NCBI RefSeq assembly: GCF_964204865.1
Contig: NC_135252.1
Span: 3,472,001 to 3,536,000, forward strand
Length of the DNA stretch: 64,000 bases
Source of the DNA: Styela clava
Taxonomy: Eukaryota > Chordata > Ascidiacea > Stolidobranchia > Styelidae
Direction of reading: 5' to 3'
Shown here: positions 23,450 through 37,926 of the stretch, in pieces
How the letters are laid out: every line of letters begins with the position of its first letter
Position numbering within the stretch: position 1 is the stretch's first letter
The notes under the pieces: generated by a model
Database searches by the model: none
The model's input: only the letters and a program-made list of their open reading frames with translations
Told to the model about the DNA's origin: nothing
Translations under genes and position numbers: made by a program

Positions 23450-25516
23450 GATGTACCGATACTAGCACTATAGGTAGACTTACCATAATTTCTTGGGCAT
23501 AATCCGGGACAAACTCAAAACTATGAATGAAATAACTGGACGAAAGGCCGGCGGCCTGAGCTTTGCAAATTTTTATTCCATATTTATATCTATAAGCTTT
23601 AATATTGCATTACTCTACAGAATCTCAAGTTCTAGATTACTTTCAGCATAATATGACTCAAACAAAACCAAATGAAAGTTATTATGCCTTCTCCAACTCC
23701 AAGCATAGTAAGGCTTCTGATGCAGCAATTGCTGTAGTTTCATTGGAGTCAATAGAATAATGACGAAATTAACGTCACTCAATATTCCCTAGCCAAAGGA
23801 TTTCTCAAGATATGCGCGATATTTTACTCAACCTAATAAGCCAAAAAATTTAGATATAAGCCTCGAGTTAAAGTTATGCCTTTTGGGACGGAATTATTCA
23901 TAATTTTGCATAAGGTCGGAGTTAATTTTGAAAATTTCACTAAAGTAAAATTCCGGGACATTTTGCTAACCGGGACGGGACACCGGGACAGACGTTTAAA
24001 CCGGGATGTATGGTTGGTCTAACTATAGGCCCTAGTCTAATCTTACTCAAGGACATGAAGACATAAATTGCCCAATTTCTTGTGAGAATTGAATTTGAGC
24101 GGAACTTTTACACAAGCTGAATCTTCTAAAACATCCTCGCGAGACTTTTTGTCAGTTAGGTTATTGGTTTTAATAATAGGCAGAAATTACCTTCTTCTGC
24201 TTATATTTAAGCCAAGAGATTACTTCATTTTAAAACTATTGTGTTGTGCAATCACAAATAGCCTACAAATTTTATCAAATTTAGTTCACTAGATAAAATC
24301 AGGATTTATGTCAAAAGTTTCAAATGCCAAATTTGGCGTAATTTTTAATTTGTTAACTGTGAAACAGAAAGAGAACCATATTTGTTGCAATATTTTCATT
24401 TTGAAATTGTTTTTAAAATCAATGGAATAATTGTTATCCACAACCTGGCTATTTACCAGACATTTTATGTCCGCAGATTGCCCACACATTTTATATGCAT
24501 TTTATATCCGTGGTATTTTGATAAAGTATGCTAGTAGGCCAAATGATTTTATTTTTTTCTATGCAGACTCAGCCATGGGTTACGTTAAACAAAATTAAAT
24601 TAATATGGTAAGGCATTTTGAATGCTGGTATTGTTCTCGGATTTGAATATTTTGCGCAACAGAAAATCATCCTAGTAAAATTCGATACTTTTAACTATCA
24701 TTATCAAAATTATTTGCCACGAAGCAAGAAAAGGTATAAATTATATTTATTTAGTGAAGAATAAATTTGACAGATTGCCATGTTTTGCTATACAACTTTG
24801 GAATTTGTATCTTGGAAATTGGTGTCCTAAAAGTAATAATAATATTTAATATTTGATCTAAACTAATCGCAAATAATATTGTAACATTTACCGCCTGGCT
24901 TTTGGTTTACATCATTTTTTGGGAAAACTCACAGGTCGCAAAACATAATATAATGTAAAATAAAGCAAGGCATTTCTATAAAATATTAATAAAGATTGCT
25001 GCAATCACGTTATCAGAATATCGCCACTAAGTCGCTGCTGTTCTGAATATGCCACTTGAGATTACCATGTTTGCTGATTTCACAGTTTTTTTTTTCGCAA
25101 AGGTATGCAAGTAATATTAAACCAGTGAGATTTCCACGTGGGAGAAAACGCTCATATTTGAATATTAAATTAGAAACCTGAAATAAAAAAATTGACGCGT
25201 GGTGATGAAGAGGCAGAAACCGCAACCTATTGTCAGATCCTGCTAAATTCTAATCCTCCGGATTCGGTATTCTGAATTGCCCATCCCTAACTATGATGGA
25301 CATATTATTAAGCTAACCAATGTTATTAAGTATATTCAATCAATTATTATCATACTTAATTGAATGAAAAACATTTCTTGGGATTCTTCACGGATCTTTG
25401 TAGCTTATTAATAAATAATAACTTCACAGAATGGCAAAAATATGCATGAAAAATTAATTATAATCGGGCAGTTTACCACACATATTATGTCCGTAGATTG
25501 CTATGGTATTTAAAAG
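23450..25516. other. Repeat-derived intergenic sequence
   Basis: No gene recognised. Pieces near 24410-24490 and 24600-24690 recur in inverted orientation at about 31750-31840 and 31540-31640, showing a dispersed repeat family. Confidence 0.45.
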
Positions 25517-26401
25517 CAGTGGTTCTCAAACAGTTGGGTGTGCCCCGCTAGAGGTTAGTTGGAGTGCAGCTACTGTATAGCCTCACTTATGAGCCAATCT
25601 CACGTATAAGCCGACCTTCTAAAAACGACTTTATTAAAATAGTGAATTTATAAAAATTTGCGTATAAGCCGACTCTCCAAATCGTAACATGCTGTAAGCA
25701 ACTATTACAGTCGATGATGTTCAATTCAAATTTAATATTCAAATATTGCTATACGCTATCTTCTAGTATCGTTTTCAGTGTTTATATTAATTGGGCATAT
25801 TGCACACACATTTTGATTGAGAACATTTTTCGATTTTTATGTTTAATCGTATTCGTATTCGAAGACAGCCCCTTACGACACGACTAAATTACTGTCGACA
25901 TGAGAGGATTTAAATGAGCGCCGACTTGAAGTACTTACAACACATCGAGGATGTTTTTGATTGAAAATATTTTACAATTAGTTTTGTATTTTTTACATAG
26001 TCAAGATATCATGGGTGACCACGACAATAAATTTAGAAGCAAATTGTGTCGTAATTCATTGTTTTCATCAATAGTGACCGAGCATACCGGGAAATCTTTG
26101 CATTTTCAGCCTATGAAATAGCTCTTAAATATTATTTAGTATCTATGGCCGATGTTATTTGTTAGCCTGGCGCCATTGATGATAATATCATTCAGTTTAG
26201 GTTTGCGGTATTAGTTTATGAAAAGTAACTCGGCTTATATGCAATTATATACGGTAATTAAAAATGAATATATTTGTTAGATTTCGATATTTACGTTCTA
26301 TCCACATATTTTCAATGTGTTATCTTGTTATTTTTGAGTTTGACACAAGACTTGACGAATTTTATAAATGAGGTGCGATTTTAAAGGTTTGAGAACCAAT
26401 G
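25517..26401. mobile_element. hAT element carrying a nested mariner-like MITE
   Basis: Ends cagtggttctcaaac and gtttgagaaccaatg form an inverted repeat. Flanks tttaaaag and ttttagag match at six of eight bases. Much of its inside is the separate element 25573-26254. Confidence 0.75.
25573..26254. mobile_element. Mariner-like MITE (TA flanks) nested in the hAT
   Basis: The left end ctgtatagcctcacttatga and the complement of the right end ccgtatataattgcatataa are similar, and both lead into ataagccga-type motifs. Each end abuts TA, the Tc1/mariner target. No transposase frame is seen. Confidence 0.55.
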
Positions 26402-27210
<809 letters not shown>

Positions 27211-28349
27211 CAGCGGTTTCCAAACTTTTTGTTCGTGCGGCACCAAATTTTTCAGGAAAAAACTCATGTTTTTTAGCTTACCGCACCCTTTCACAATATA
27301 TGCTGATTTTAAATTAGTATGCCATACAAAAGAGAGGATGTTAAGCTTTATTGTTTTCTGCAAAATAGTTATCCTCAAATCAATTCAAATACTATCATTT
27401 ATTGAATTACCCTGTTATCCCCAAAATAGAAATTGCACTATCAGTACTATTTGATGAGTACAGTATTTTCGGATATTAGGGCAATTTACAAGACCTACCG
27501 GTACCTAATTTATCAAACTGATTTACTGAAAACTGAAAATAACGGGAGTCAAAATTGACCAGAGTGGTAGCTAAAAATACGCTCATGAAAATGCATAACT
27601 CTGTACTTTCTTGTTACTCATTTCATAGAAAGTTTGCCTGACTCGATAGTAGAAGATGAACGAGAGGGCCTTTACAGTTGCGCAATTTCCATGCAACACT
27701 TGAAATTGAAAAAAAAAATGAGGAACATACTCAATTTTTGACGCTGCCATGTCTACAAAATTTTTTTGCCGCGACTGCTAAGTTTCTTGTCGAATAATAC
27801 TCCAACGCACAAGTGGTAAAATGAGACACCTATCGCAATGCTTCCCAATCGGGGAAGAATTCTGCCCAAGGGAGGAAATTTGCTTTTTTATATATATAGT
27901 AAGCACTTCGAATTGTGTAGCACAAATATTCAGTTTATTATGATAAATCACCTAAACTGTACAAAAATGGGACTGGAAAGCGGCTCATTATAGATTCAAT
28001 AAATAATATAGAATTCGTAGAGAGAGAGGACGGGTTCCAAAATAGGTAAATGGGGAAGTCAATGAAAGGGTACTGAACCACAAACTCATAGTCAAAATTA
28101 AAATGCATGCTGTAGTGTCAACAGATAATATATCACATTGGTAAGAGTGTTCTGAAGTGGGAGACCTTAGTTTGGAATTAGTCAACCTAAAGCTTCAAAT
28201 ATTGGTTTCCATTGTTCCTCGTTTATAATTTTTCCGGTTATATACAAATTTATTTTTTTCATCGAGATTTTATAGAAAAAAGTTGCACATTAAATTATGT
28301 TATCCCGCGACCCCCTCAAAAAATGCGACACCCAGGTTGGGAACCACTG
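27211..28349. mobile_element. hAT element, 1.1 kb
   Basis: Begins cagcggtttccaaac and ends gttgggaaccactg, an imperfect inverted terminal pair. The inside is AT-rich without a transposase. Target duplication is not clear, so the exact ends are tentative. Confidence 0.65.
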
Positions 28350-28580
28350 ACAATTATACACCAGTTAAATGTCCAATATCATCAGATATGCAACTCTTTG
28401 CCTGTAGTTCTTAATGTGTACGGATGAATAATAATGCTTTAGGAAACATTGATTTATCGTGACAAATGTTATTATAAACGGGAATCACTTTCGTACAATA
28501 TAAGATTCCGTTTTGGATTTTTAAAACCTATTTAAAACTTCATTTTTTCGTATTTTTAGTGAGAACGTCTTCAGTCAGAC

Positions 28581-28652
28581 ATGATTGTCTATCCAGTAAT
28601 TGCAATATTTCTGTTTGCAATACATTACAGTACAGCATTTATTGAATTACAG
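28581..28652 (+). other. Candidate signal-peptide exon
   Basis: ATG opens 24 codons, a hydrophobic leader (MIVYPVIAIFLFAIHY...) ending CAG/gtaact. A tttttag acceptor lies about 21 bases before it. The exon looks well formed, but no partner exon was matched and AT-rich DNA yields such frames by chance. Confidence 0.25.
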
Positions 28653-31600
28653 GTAACTAAAATAACTTTTCTTTGTTTGATTATTTATGTATTACTCTCT
28701 GTTTGATATCTGTCTAACTGATACTTCTGTGACCAAACTATTCTTCTATCCAAACATTTATAAAGCTGGAAAGTTGTTTAGGATACATTGCATCTCTTGC
28801 TTCAAAAAAGATTCTGTATGAAAAGCCACTTAAACATAGAATTATGTTTGAATTGGTGTGAATTTAATATTGATGATATAGTTTAGTCTCCAAATTTTTT
28901 ACACTGCAGATAATATTTGTCTTGGACCCAAAATTTCTGGACTCTAGTATTCAATAGGGCTGTGTAGTTGACTCGTATTCTCAAAATTTTTAAACAGAGT
29001 CCGGTTTTGAATTCTCTAGAGTTGGGAGTTGGAATTTAAAATTTAAAATTTCTGACACGTGTATAATGCACTTAGTCGATTATTTTAAGCACTACTAATT
29101 AAAGGAGACTTGCATACGCCGAAGTTGATTTTCTCCTAAAATGGAGTGTTTGACTTTCAATAAGAATGTAAAAGAAGTTTTATCTCATAAGGGGCTTGAG
29201 TGATAAAAGAAAATACGTTCCAATCTCATTGGATTACAATCTACAGTTTTCTTGCATAAATGCAGCATTCGCTACTGATAGTTTCCTTCAGTCGAAGAAT
29301 GAATATCAGTCTGATATATCACTATGAGGCATTTTTTCAACGCTACCACAATTGGCAAGTCTTTATTACCAACAACAAATCATGTATTTTAAATATTTCA
29401 TTTTGTCTAGTTCTATTTACATATCTCAATTATACCGAATCTATACAGAAATGAGCATTATTATCAGCACTGACCAACTTCAATCAAGTATCCTAAACAT
29501 GATTGAAAGTATGACTGTGGTAAATTATGTTGGTGGTGATATTAGGGGATAACAAACACAATAATATGGTTTTGACCATAAAAGCATGGCGAACTGTCTG
29601 TAAATTGACGCCTTATTGCCTTATTTCATTAATGCCTTACCAAAACAATTTATATTCGATACATATTGCAGACTCTGGTGCCAGTTACTGATAGTCATCA
29701 GCCTTAAACTTCTGAGTTCACATAACATCACATTACTCATGTATACTGTGCTCACGTTTCGACTATTTTTACAAAATATGTTGTCGGAAATGTACAAGAT
29801 TCAATGTTGATGCCATATTTTCTAGTCATCATATTCATAGTAAAGGTTAGTATAGTATCTTCAGACTCTTTGAAATCAATTCATATACCTGAATAATCTA
29901 CTATTTGCAATACATTCTAAATTATTATTTTCGAATATAAAATATCCAATATATTCTGAAATAAAATTAAGTAATATAATAATTAAGTAATTTGCATAAA
30001 ATAAAAGCCCAAAGTCTGTAAAATCGTATTTCAACGAAAAACACCATAAAATATTTTGTGGATACGCGTATTCATTGCCGTACTCGGTCATATATTTTTG
30101 GACTAATGTGTACCGTCCACATCCACTTGCAGTCAATATACAGGAGTACTTGTAGTCTTAGATGGTATAAAAATTTGGGTCGTGTGAAAAAAGGTCCAGG
30201 AACCATTGCTATATCTGACAAGTGAGCTGTAGTTCGCCTCATATCAGAGCACTAGTGGAAAAAAGCTTCAATCAGCAATGTTTCTATAGACCCGCTCCAC
30301 CAAAAAGGTGAAAAACCACTGCTCTAAACTTTTGTTTTTTCAACTACTCTACTCACTCAACTACTTAATTGAAATTTTACTTTTTTTCATGAGGTTTATC
30401 ATTTTTGCGCTCTTGCTTTCAACCTAATGACAATTTGTTTTTGTCTGTTGTTTGTCTCTGTGATCCGAATCGTATTTTTGAAGAGAGTTTGATCAGTAAA
30501 TCGTATAATTCAGTTCAAATTTGTAATGACTTGATTTATATTTTTTTAGATGGGGCAAACTGGTCTAACCTGGTGATTGTTTTATTATGGCATCAGATTA
30601 TATGAATGCGAAAGGCGGATGAAGGATGTCATATTTCAAAAGTTCTAACTATGAAGAAAACCTTGGATCAACCTACTTTATCTGTAGATCTACTGTTCTA
30701 TTCCAGGAAAGTTTGAATTTTGTGCAGCTGCTGAAAGATAATGAAAGTCATTGATGGAGTTCTATATTGGGTGTTTTATCGTCTGCACCTGTAGGAAAAT
30801 CATTCTAATTGTGCTTGAAATATACAGACAACTCCATGAGTTGTGTATGAATGAACGTTACATGATGAAATTGTTTAACTGTTCAATAATGCCCCATCTG
30901 AACCCTTCGAATTTGCCAGGGATCAATCAGGAAATCTGCTGTTTGGCAGAAACGAAATTTCAATGTAACTGTCAAATCTTTGTTTTTTAATGTGGGGGAT
31001 TTTGTATGGTATTTTTTATCCATGTAAGAATAGGTTGGTCAACTGGTTGGGTGAGACCCTTTAAAGTGTTATATTTTTTTTCACATTTTGTTTATTACCG
31101 GTATATCAAGAATGTTAATAATACTGGTAAACAGGGTTGTCCAAAACGATTCAAGTACCTTTCTGAATAATAGCCGCATTCAGCTGTCAGTGAGGTGTTT
31201 TGCCTCCTAAGTGAAATCTTCGAACAGTTTTCTGCGCTTTGTATTGTACTGACGATGAAATACACCTGGCACTTTGATTGTTTGTTATCTTCGGTGTGAA
31301 CGTGCGCCTCATATTGTTGCACGATTGAGTGATTGACATAGCCGCTATTCCCCTGCAAGGCTTCTAATTTACACATTCATTTCGATGACGTCGAAAAATT
31401 TAAACTTACGGTATGTAATGCCACAAGTGTTACGATACCCAATAAATTGTCGCAAGTCGGAATTATTGGGAAATATAATTCATACTTTTTCTCTCTTTTC
31501 TGCAAATAATTTTGATAATGATAGAAAATAGTATAGACTTTTCACTAGGATGATTTTCTGTTGCGCAAAATGTTTAGATACCAGCATCTAAAATGCCTCG

Positions 31601-33052
31601 CTGTATTATTTTGATTTTGTTCAACTTATCTCATGGTTGCGTAAAATAACGAAAAATGAATGCCACGGCAATCAACATGAAAAGTTTTAAACTGCCTGAT
31701 TATAATTAATTTGTATTTTCGTACCTACTACAATGTGAAAAACAAAACTACTCTAAAATATCACGGCGATGTGCGGACATAAAATGTCTGGTGAATAGCC
31801 AGGTTGTAGATAACAGTTATTCCATTGTTTATTGTATGCAAACTTCTTTATACACTAAAATATGCTTTCTTTTATTTGAATTTATTTTCGAATGTATTCG
31901 AATGAATATTCGAAAATAATAATTCCAAATGTTTTGAAAATGTGAACTATTCGCCATTCGGTATTGGCCATCTCTGGAGTGGAAAATATAGGATTACTTA
32001 TGTTGATCATCTTAGATGGTATTAATTTGCTTGATTTTGGCTTTGAGAATGACAATATTGTTGATAGTAATGACATTATGGATGTAATGATATTCATATT
32101 TTAACCCTGGGGTTCGTACTAAGAGGACCAGAATAACCTGTTAAATATGACCACGGAATAATTCGTTGCTATGGCAGGTGTAGCGTAGTCCTGCCACTTG
32201 ATTTATTTCCATTGTGATTTCATATTGTTTTATTTATAAGCTTATCGTGTAACTGTTTTTTGATTTTAAATATTTTATATATGATTTTTTATATTTGTAC
32301 AATTGATTATAACTCCGATGGGATTTTTGTCATTTACGTGTTATATGTCTTAGCTGGGATTTATACTGTTATAGATTTGTAGTTACCGGTAGGCATTTTT
32401 TTATTTTAGAGTAAATTTTTGGGTATACTTCCTGTGAAAAATCGGGTATTGTGCCGGGACTAAATTTGGTTCTTTTTTATTGTTTCATTTATTGCAATTG
32501 TATTGTATTATGTGCGGGGGTTTGCGGAAGCTGCGGTTTGACCAATGATTTAATTTGGGTATATTTGCTCGACTCCGTCACCTCTGTCTATGTGACATTT
32601 TTTTATAATTTTTTTATTTCACTGCTTATGAGGTTGAGGTGTTTTTGTTTCTCTTTTTTATATCCGTTCAAATTTGTGCATTTCCAATGGGAAATGCACT
32701 TCCTTACCTGCTTATATCTCTGTTCAAATGAGATGAAGTATATATTTTTTTTTTTAGAAAAGTTCTTGATTATTAAAAAACTGCTTTAAAAACACATCCA
32801 TTTATCTCAAATTATACCTATTTCTAGTTTTGTAGAGAAATATGTCCCATTTTATAGTTGCTTTTGTGTCGTGACGAATATTCTACATATTATTTTCAAG
32901 TACTAGTTTATTGTATATTAAGCTGCCTTTCCTTTCTCCTCGTCTATTAATCTATATTGCAGTAGCCACAAGGATACTTGGACGAGAAAGTATCATAATC
33001 TCATTCCACATTTCTTAGATTATAGTTGACCTGTATGAAATATTAACTATAT
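28653..33052. other. Long AT-rich region without recognised genes
   Basis: Contains repeat fragments: a hAT-like end near 30200 (ccaggaaccattgc) and 30300-30325 (gaaaaaccactgctc), and an inverted copy of the 24.4-24.7 kb repeat at 31540-31840. The 112-codon frame at 32451-32789 is a product of T-rich sequence and has no domain I recognise. Confidence 0.45.
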
Positions 33053-36000
33053 ACAGAAATAAGTTTTGGCTTCGACCCTTGGGCTAGAATCAAACAAAAA
33101 TAAGTTTAAGCTTGACCCAACAGCAATAAGTTTTGGCTTAGACCCTTGGGCTAGGATCAAACAAAAATAAGTTTGGGCTTAGACCCTTGGGCTAGAATCA
33201 AACAAAAATAAGTTTAAGCTTGACCCAACAGCAATAAGTTTTGGCTTAGACCCTTGGGCTAGGATCAAACAAAAATAAGTCTGGGCTAGACCCAACAGCA
33301 ATACGTTTTGGCTTAGACCCTTGGGCTAGGATCAAACAAAAGTAAGTTTGGGCTAGACCCAACAGCAATAAGTTTTGGCTTAGACCCTTGGGCTAGGATC
33401 AAACAAAAAAGTTTGGGCTAGACCCAACAGAAATAAGTTTTGGCTTAGACCCTTGGGCTAGGATCAAACAAAAATAAGTTTGGGCTAGACCCAACAGCAA
33501 TAAGTTTTGGCTTAGACCCTTGGGCTAGGATCAAACAAAATAAGTTTGGGCTAGATCCAACAGCAATAAGTTTTGGCTTAGACCCTTGGGCTAGGATCAA
33601 ACAAAAATAAGTTTGGGCTAGATCCAACAGCAATAAGTTTTGGCTTAGACCCTTGGGCTAGGATCAAACAAAAACAAGTCTGGGCTAGACCCAACAGCAA
33701 TAAGTTTTGGCTTAGATCTTTGGGCTAGGATCAAACAAAAATAAGTTTGGGCTAGACCCAACAAAAATAGGGTTTTGGCTTAGACCCTTGGGCTAGGATC
33801 AAACAAAAATAAGTCTGGGCTACCCCAACAGCAATAAGTTTTGACTAAGACCCTTGGGCTAGGATCAACATAAATAAGTTGGGCTAGGATCGAACAAAAG
33901 TAAGTTTGGGCTAGACCCAACAGCAATAAGTTTGGCTTAGACCCTTGGGCTAGGATCAAACAAAAAAGTTTGGGCTAGACCCAACAGAAATAAGTTTTGG
34001 CTTTTGACCCTTGGGCTAGGATCAAACAAAAATAAGTTTGGGCTAGACCCAACAGCAATAAGTTTTGGCTTAGACCCTTGGGCTAGGATCAAACAAAATA
34101 AGTTTGGGCTAGACCCAACAGCAATAAGTTTTGGCTTAGACCCTTGGGCTAGGATCAAACAAAAATAAGTTTGGGCTAGATCCAACAGCAATAAGTTTTG
34201 GCTTAGACCCTTGGGCTAGGATCAAACAAAAATAAGTTTGGGCTAGATCCAACAGCAATAAGTTTTGGCTCAGACCCTTGGGCTAGGATCAAACAAAAAT
34301 AAGTCTGGGCCAGATCCAACAGCAATAAGTTTTGGCTTAAACCCTTGGGCTAGGATCAAACAAAAATAAGTTTGGGCTAGACCCGAAATAAATAAATTTT
34401 GGCTTAGACCCCTGGGCTAGGATCAGACAAAATATGTTTGGGCTAGACCCAACAGCAATAAGTTTTGGCTTAGACCCTTGGGCTAGGATCAAACAAAAAT
34501 AAGTTTGGACTAGACCCAACAGCAAGAAGTTTTGGCTTACACCCTTGGGCTAGGATCAAACAAAAATAAGTTTGGGCTAGACCCAACAGCAATAAGTTTT
34601 GGCTTAGACCCTTGGGCTAGGATCAAACAAAATAAGTTTGGGCTAGAACCAACAGAAATAAGTTTTGGCTTAGACCCTTGGGCTAGGATCAAACAAAAAT
34701 AAGTTTGGGCTAGACCCAACAGCAATAAGTTTTGGCTTAGACCCTTGGGCTAGGATCAAACAAAAATAAGTTTGGGCTAGACCCAACAGCAATAAGTTTT
34801 GGCTTAGACCCTTGGGCTAGGATCAAACAAAAATAAGTTTGGGATAGACCCAACAGAAATAGGTTTTGGCTTAGACCCTTGGGCTAGAATCAAACATAAA
34901 TAAGTTGGGCTAGAATCAAACAAAAGTAAGTTTGGGCTAGACCCAACAGCAATAAGTTTTGGCTTAGACCCTTGGGCTAGGATCAAACAAAAATAAATTT
35001 GGGCTAGACCCAACAGAAATAAGTTTTGGCTTAGACCCTTGGGCTAGGATCAAACAAAAATAAGTTTGGGCTAGACCCAACAGCAATAAGTTTTGGCTTA
35101 GACCCTTGGGCTAGGATCAAACAAAAATAAGTTTGGGCTAGACCCAACAGCAATAAGTTTTGGCTTAGACCCTTGGGCTAGGATCAAACAAAAATAAGTT
35201 TGGGCTAGACCCAACAGCAATAAGTTTTGGCTTAGACCCATGGGCTAGGATCAAACAAAAATAAGTTTGGGCTAGACCCGAAATAAATAAATTTTGGCTT
35301 AGACCCTTGGGCTAGGATCAAACAAAAATAAGTTTGGGCTAGATCCAACAGCAACAGGTTTTGGCTTAGACCCTTGGGCTAGGATCAAACAAAAATAAGT
35401 TTGGGCTAGATCCAACAGCAATAGGTTTTGGCTTAGACCCTTGGGCTAGGATCAAACAAAAATAAGTTTGGGCTAGATTCAACAGCAATAAGTTTTGGCT
35501 TAGACCCTTGGGCTAGGATCAAACAAAAATAAGTTTGGGCTAGATCCAACAGCAGTAAGTTTTGGCTTAGACCCTTGGGCTAGGATCAAACAAAAATAAG
35601 TTTGGGCTAGACCCAACAGCAATAGGTTTTGGCTTAAACCCTTGGGCTAGGATCAAACAAAAATAAGTTTGGGCTATACCCAACAGCAATAAGTTTTGGC
35701 TTAGACCCTTGGGCTAGGATCAAACAAAATAAGTTTGGGCTAGACCCAACAGAAATAAGTTTTGGCTTAGACCCTTGGGCTAGGATCAAACAAAAATAAG
35801 TTTGGGCTAGACCCAACAGCAATAAGTTTTGGCTTAGACCCTTGGGCTAGGATCAAACAAAAATAAGTTTGGGCTAGACCCGAAATAAATAAATTTTGGC
35901 TTAGACCCTTGGGCTAGGATCAAACAAAAATAAGTTTGGGCTAGACCCAACAGAAATAAGTTTTGGCTTAGACCCTTGGGCTAGGATCAAACAAAAATAA

Positions 36001-37080
36001 GTTTGGGCTAGACCCAACAGTAATAAGTTTTGGCTTAGACCCTTGGGCTAGGATCAAACAAAAATAAGTTTGGGCTAGACCCAACAGAAATAAGTTTTGG
36101 CTTAGACCCTTGGGCTAGAATCAAACATAAATAAGTTGGGCTAGAATCAAACAAAAGTAAGTTTGGGCTAGACCCAACAGCAATAAGTTTTGGCTTAGAC
36201 CCTTGGGCTAGGATCAAACAAAAATAAGTTTGGGCTAGACCCAACAGCAATAAGTTTTGGCTTAGACCCTTGGGCTAGGATCAAACAAAAATAAGTTGGG
36301 CTAGAATCAAACAAAAGTAAGTTTGGGCTAGACCCAACAGCAATAAGTTTTGGCTTAGACCCTTGGGCTAGGATCAAACAAAAATAAATTTGGGCTAGAC
36401 CCAACAGAAATAAGTTTTGGCTTAGACCCTTGGGCTAGGATCAAACAAAAATAAGTTTGGGCTAGACCCAACAGCAATAAGTTTTGGCTTAGACCCTTGG
36501 GCTAGGATCAAACAAAAATAAGTTTGGGCTAGATCCAACAGCAATAAGTTTTGGCTTAGACCCTTGGGCTAGGATCAAACAAAAATAAGTTTGGGCTAGA
36601 CCCAACAGCAATAAGTTTTGGCTTAGACCCTTGGGCTAGGATCAAACAAAAATAAGTTTGGGCTAGACCCAACAGAAATAAGTTTTGGCTTAGACCCTTG
36701 GGCTAGGATCAAACAAAAATAGGTTTGGGCTAGACCCAACAGCAATAAGTTTTGGCTTAGACCCTTGGGCTAGGATCAAACAAAAATAAGTTTGGGCTAG
36801 ACCCGAAAGAATAAATTTTGGCTTAGACCCTTGGGCTAGGATCAAACAAAAATATGTTTGGGCTAGACCCAACAGCAATAAGTTTTGGCTTAGACCCTTG
36901 GGCTAGGATCAAACAAAAATAAGTTTGGGCTAGACCCAACAGAAATAAGTTTTGGCTTAGACCCTTGGGCTAGGATCAAACAAAAATAAGTCTGGGCTAG
37001 ACCTAACAGCAATAAGTTTTGGCTTAGACCCTTGGGCTAGGATCAAACAAAAATAAGTTTGGTCTAGACCCAACAGAAAT
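33053..37080. repeat. Minisatellite of 67-bp units, about 60 copies
   Basis: The unit alternates two related half-units, aagttttggcttagaccctt... (about 41 bp) and aagtttgggctagaccc... (about 26 bp). The period is not a multiple of three, so the repeated minus-strand frames are not protein. Variant units recur: a cgaaataaataaatttt type near 34384, 35280, 35881 and (in a shorter form) 36804, and a short aagttgggctagaatcaaac type near 34900, 36130 and 36295. This indicates internal block duplication or conversion. Confidence 0.95.
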
Positions 37081-37089
37081 AGATGCTAT

Positions 37090-37866
37090 CAGGGGGGGGG
37101 GGGGGGGCGCGAGAGGACACAAGATGGCATCGAAAATTTTCATGCAACTTCTTCTGGAACGATCGTGTTTGTTCAAAATGCCGGCTCTTTCTAATAATAA
37201 ATTTTTCTGCCCCCAAATTTTCAATCTATTAATCTCTATTTTACTACATTTGTGTTCAAGGTAACTCGCCTTTGCGGCGACTCATGACAAAATAAACTCA
37301 TTACCGATCTAAAATACCACTCCAATCCGCGGACATAATAATGCGAGATCAACCGCCCAATTATATTAAGTTTTGATATGTATTGCGCTCATGCGAATTC
37401 GTTATCGTCGTTAAAAAGATCTGGTATAAAGTCACGGAAAGAATATTTAATTTAGTACAAAGAAAATAATATAAAGTATATTGGTAAATCAAAAATACAT
37501 ATTCTTCACACGCTCTTGAGTCAGTTGTCGAGATTACGCAACTTGTTAAAAGAGCCGACTTTTTCAACAGATATTATTATTTAATGGTTTTTCTGTCAAT
37601 TCATGATCGATATACATATTTAAAATGGTTTCGTTATTATTTGTGATAAACTAAATCTGCGATTGTGTCGATAAAATATACATACGACTGTGAATGGCGA
37701 AGTCGTACTCTATAAGTTTTATGCCTAAACAATCAGAGCAATAACGCTATGAGACCAACACTCTTACAGCGCCATCTTAATATAAAGCGACATGCTCATC
37801 ACAAAAGCATTTTTTCAATGCAAAAGGGAGGAGAGCGCGAAGTTTGTAAAAATTTTCAAACCACTG
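37090..37866. mobile_element. Possible hAT-like insertion in the minisatellite, with a 16-G tract
   Basis: Minisatellite sequence stops at 37080 and resumes for one unit at 37867. Between them a 777-bp segment begins C-A and 16 G (37092-37107) and ends tttcaaaccactg, a hAT-like terminus. The target duplication is not visible, so this could also be a deletion-insertion scar. Confidence 0.45.
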
Positions 37867-37926
37867 GCTTAGACCCTTGGGCTAACATCAAACAAAAATA
37901 GGTTTGGGTGACCCAACAGCGATAAT
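37867..37926. repeat. Detached minisatellite unit
   Basis: gcttagacccttgggcta followed by a diverged second half-unit. It is the continuation of the array beyond the inserted segment. Confidence 0.85.

Noticed and set aside
23111..23473. 120-codon open frame
   Set aside because: It runs through the palindromic MITE and its flank duplication; the GC content comes from the element.
32451..32789. 112-codon hydrophobic frame
   Set aside because: T-rich sequence gives Phe/Leu/Tyr-rich translation; no splice context or domain.
33053..37080. CRISPR-like array
   Set aside because: Units are contiguous with no unique spacers, and the context is an animal genome.
33445..37224. Repeated minus-strand frames with LILAQGSKPKLIAVGSS units, as a repeat protein
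   Set aside because: The 67-bp period is not divisible by three and frames close after one or two units; they are shadows of the minisatellite.
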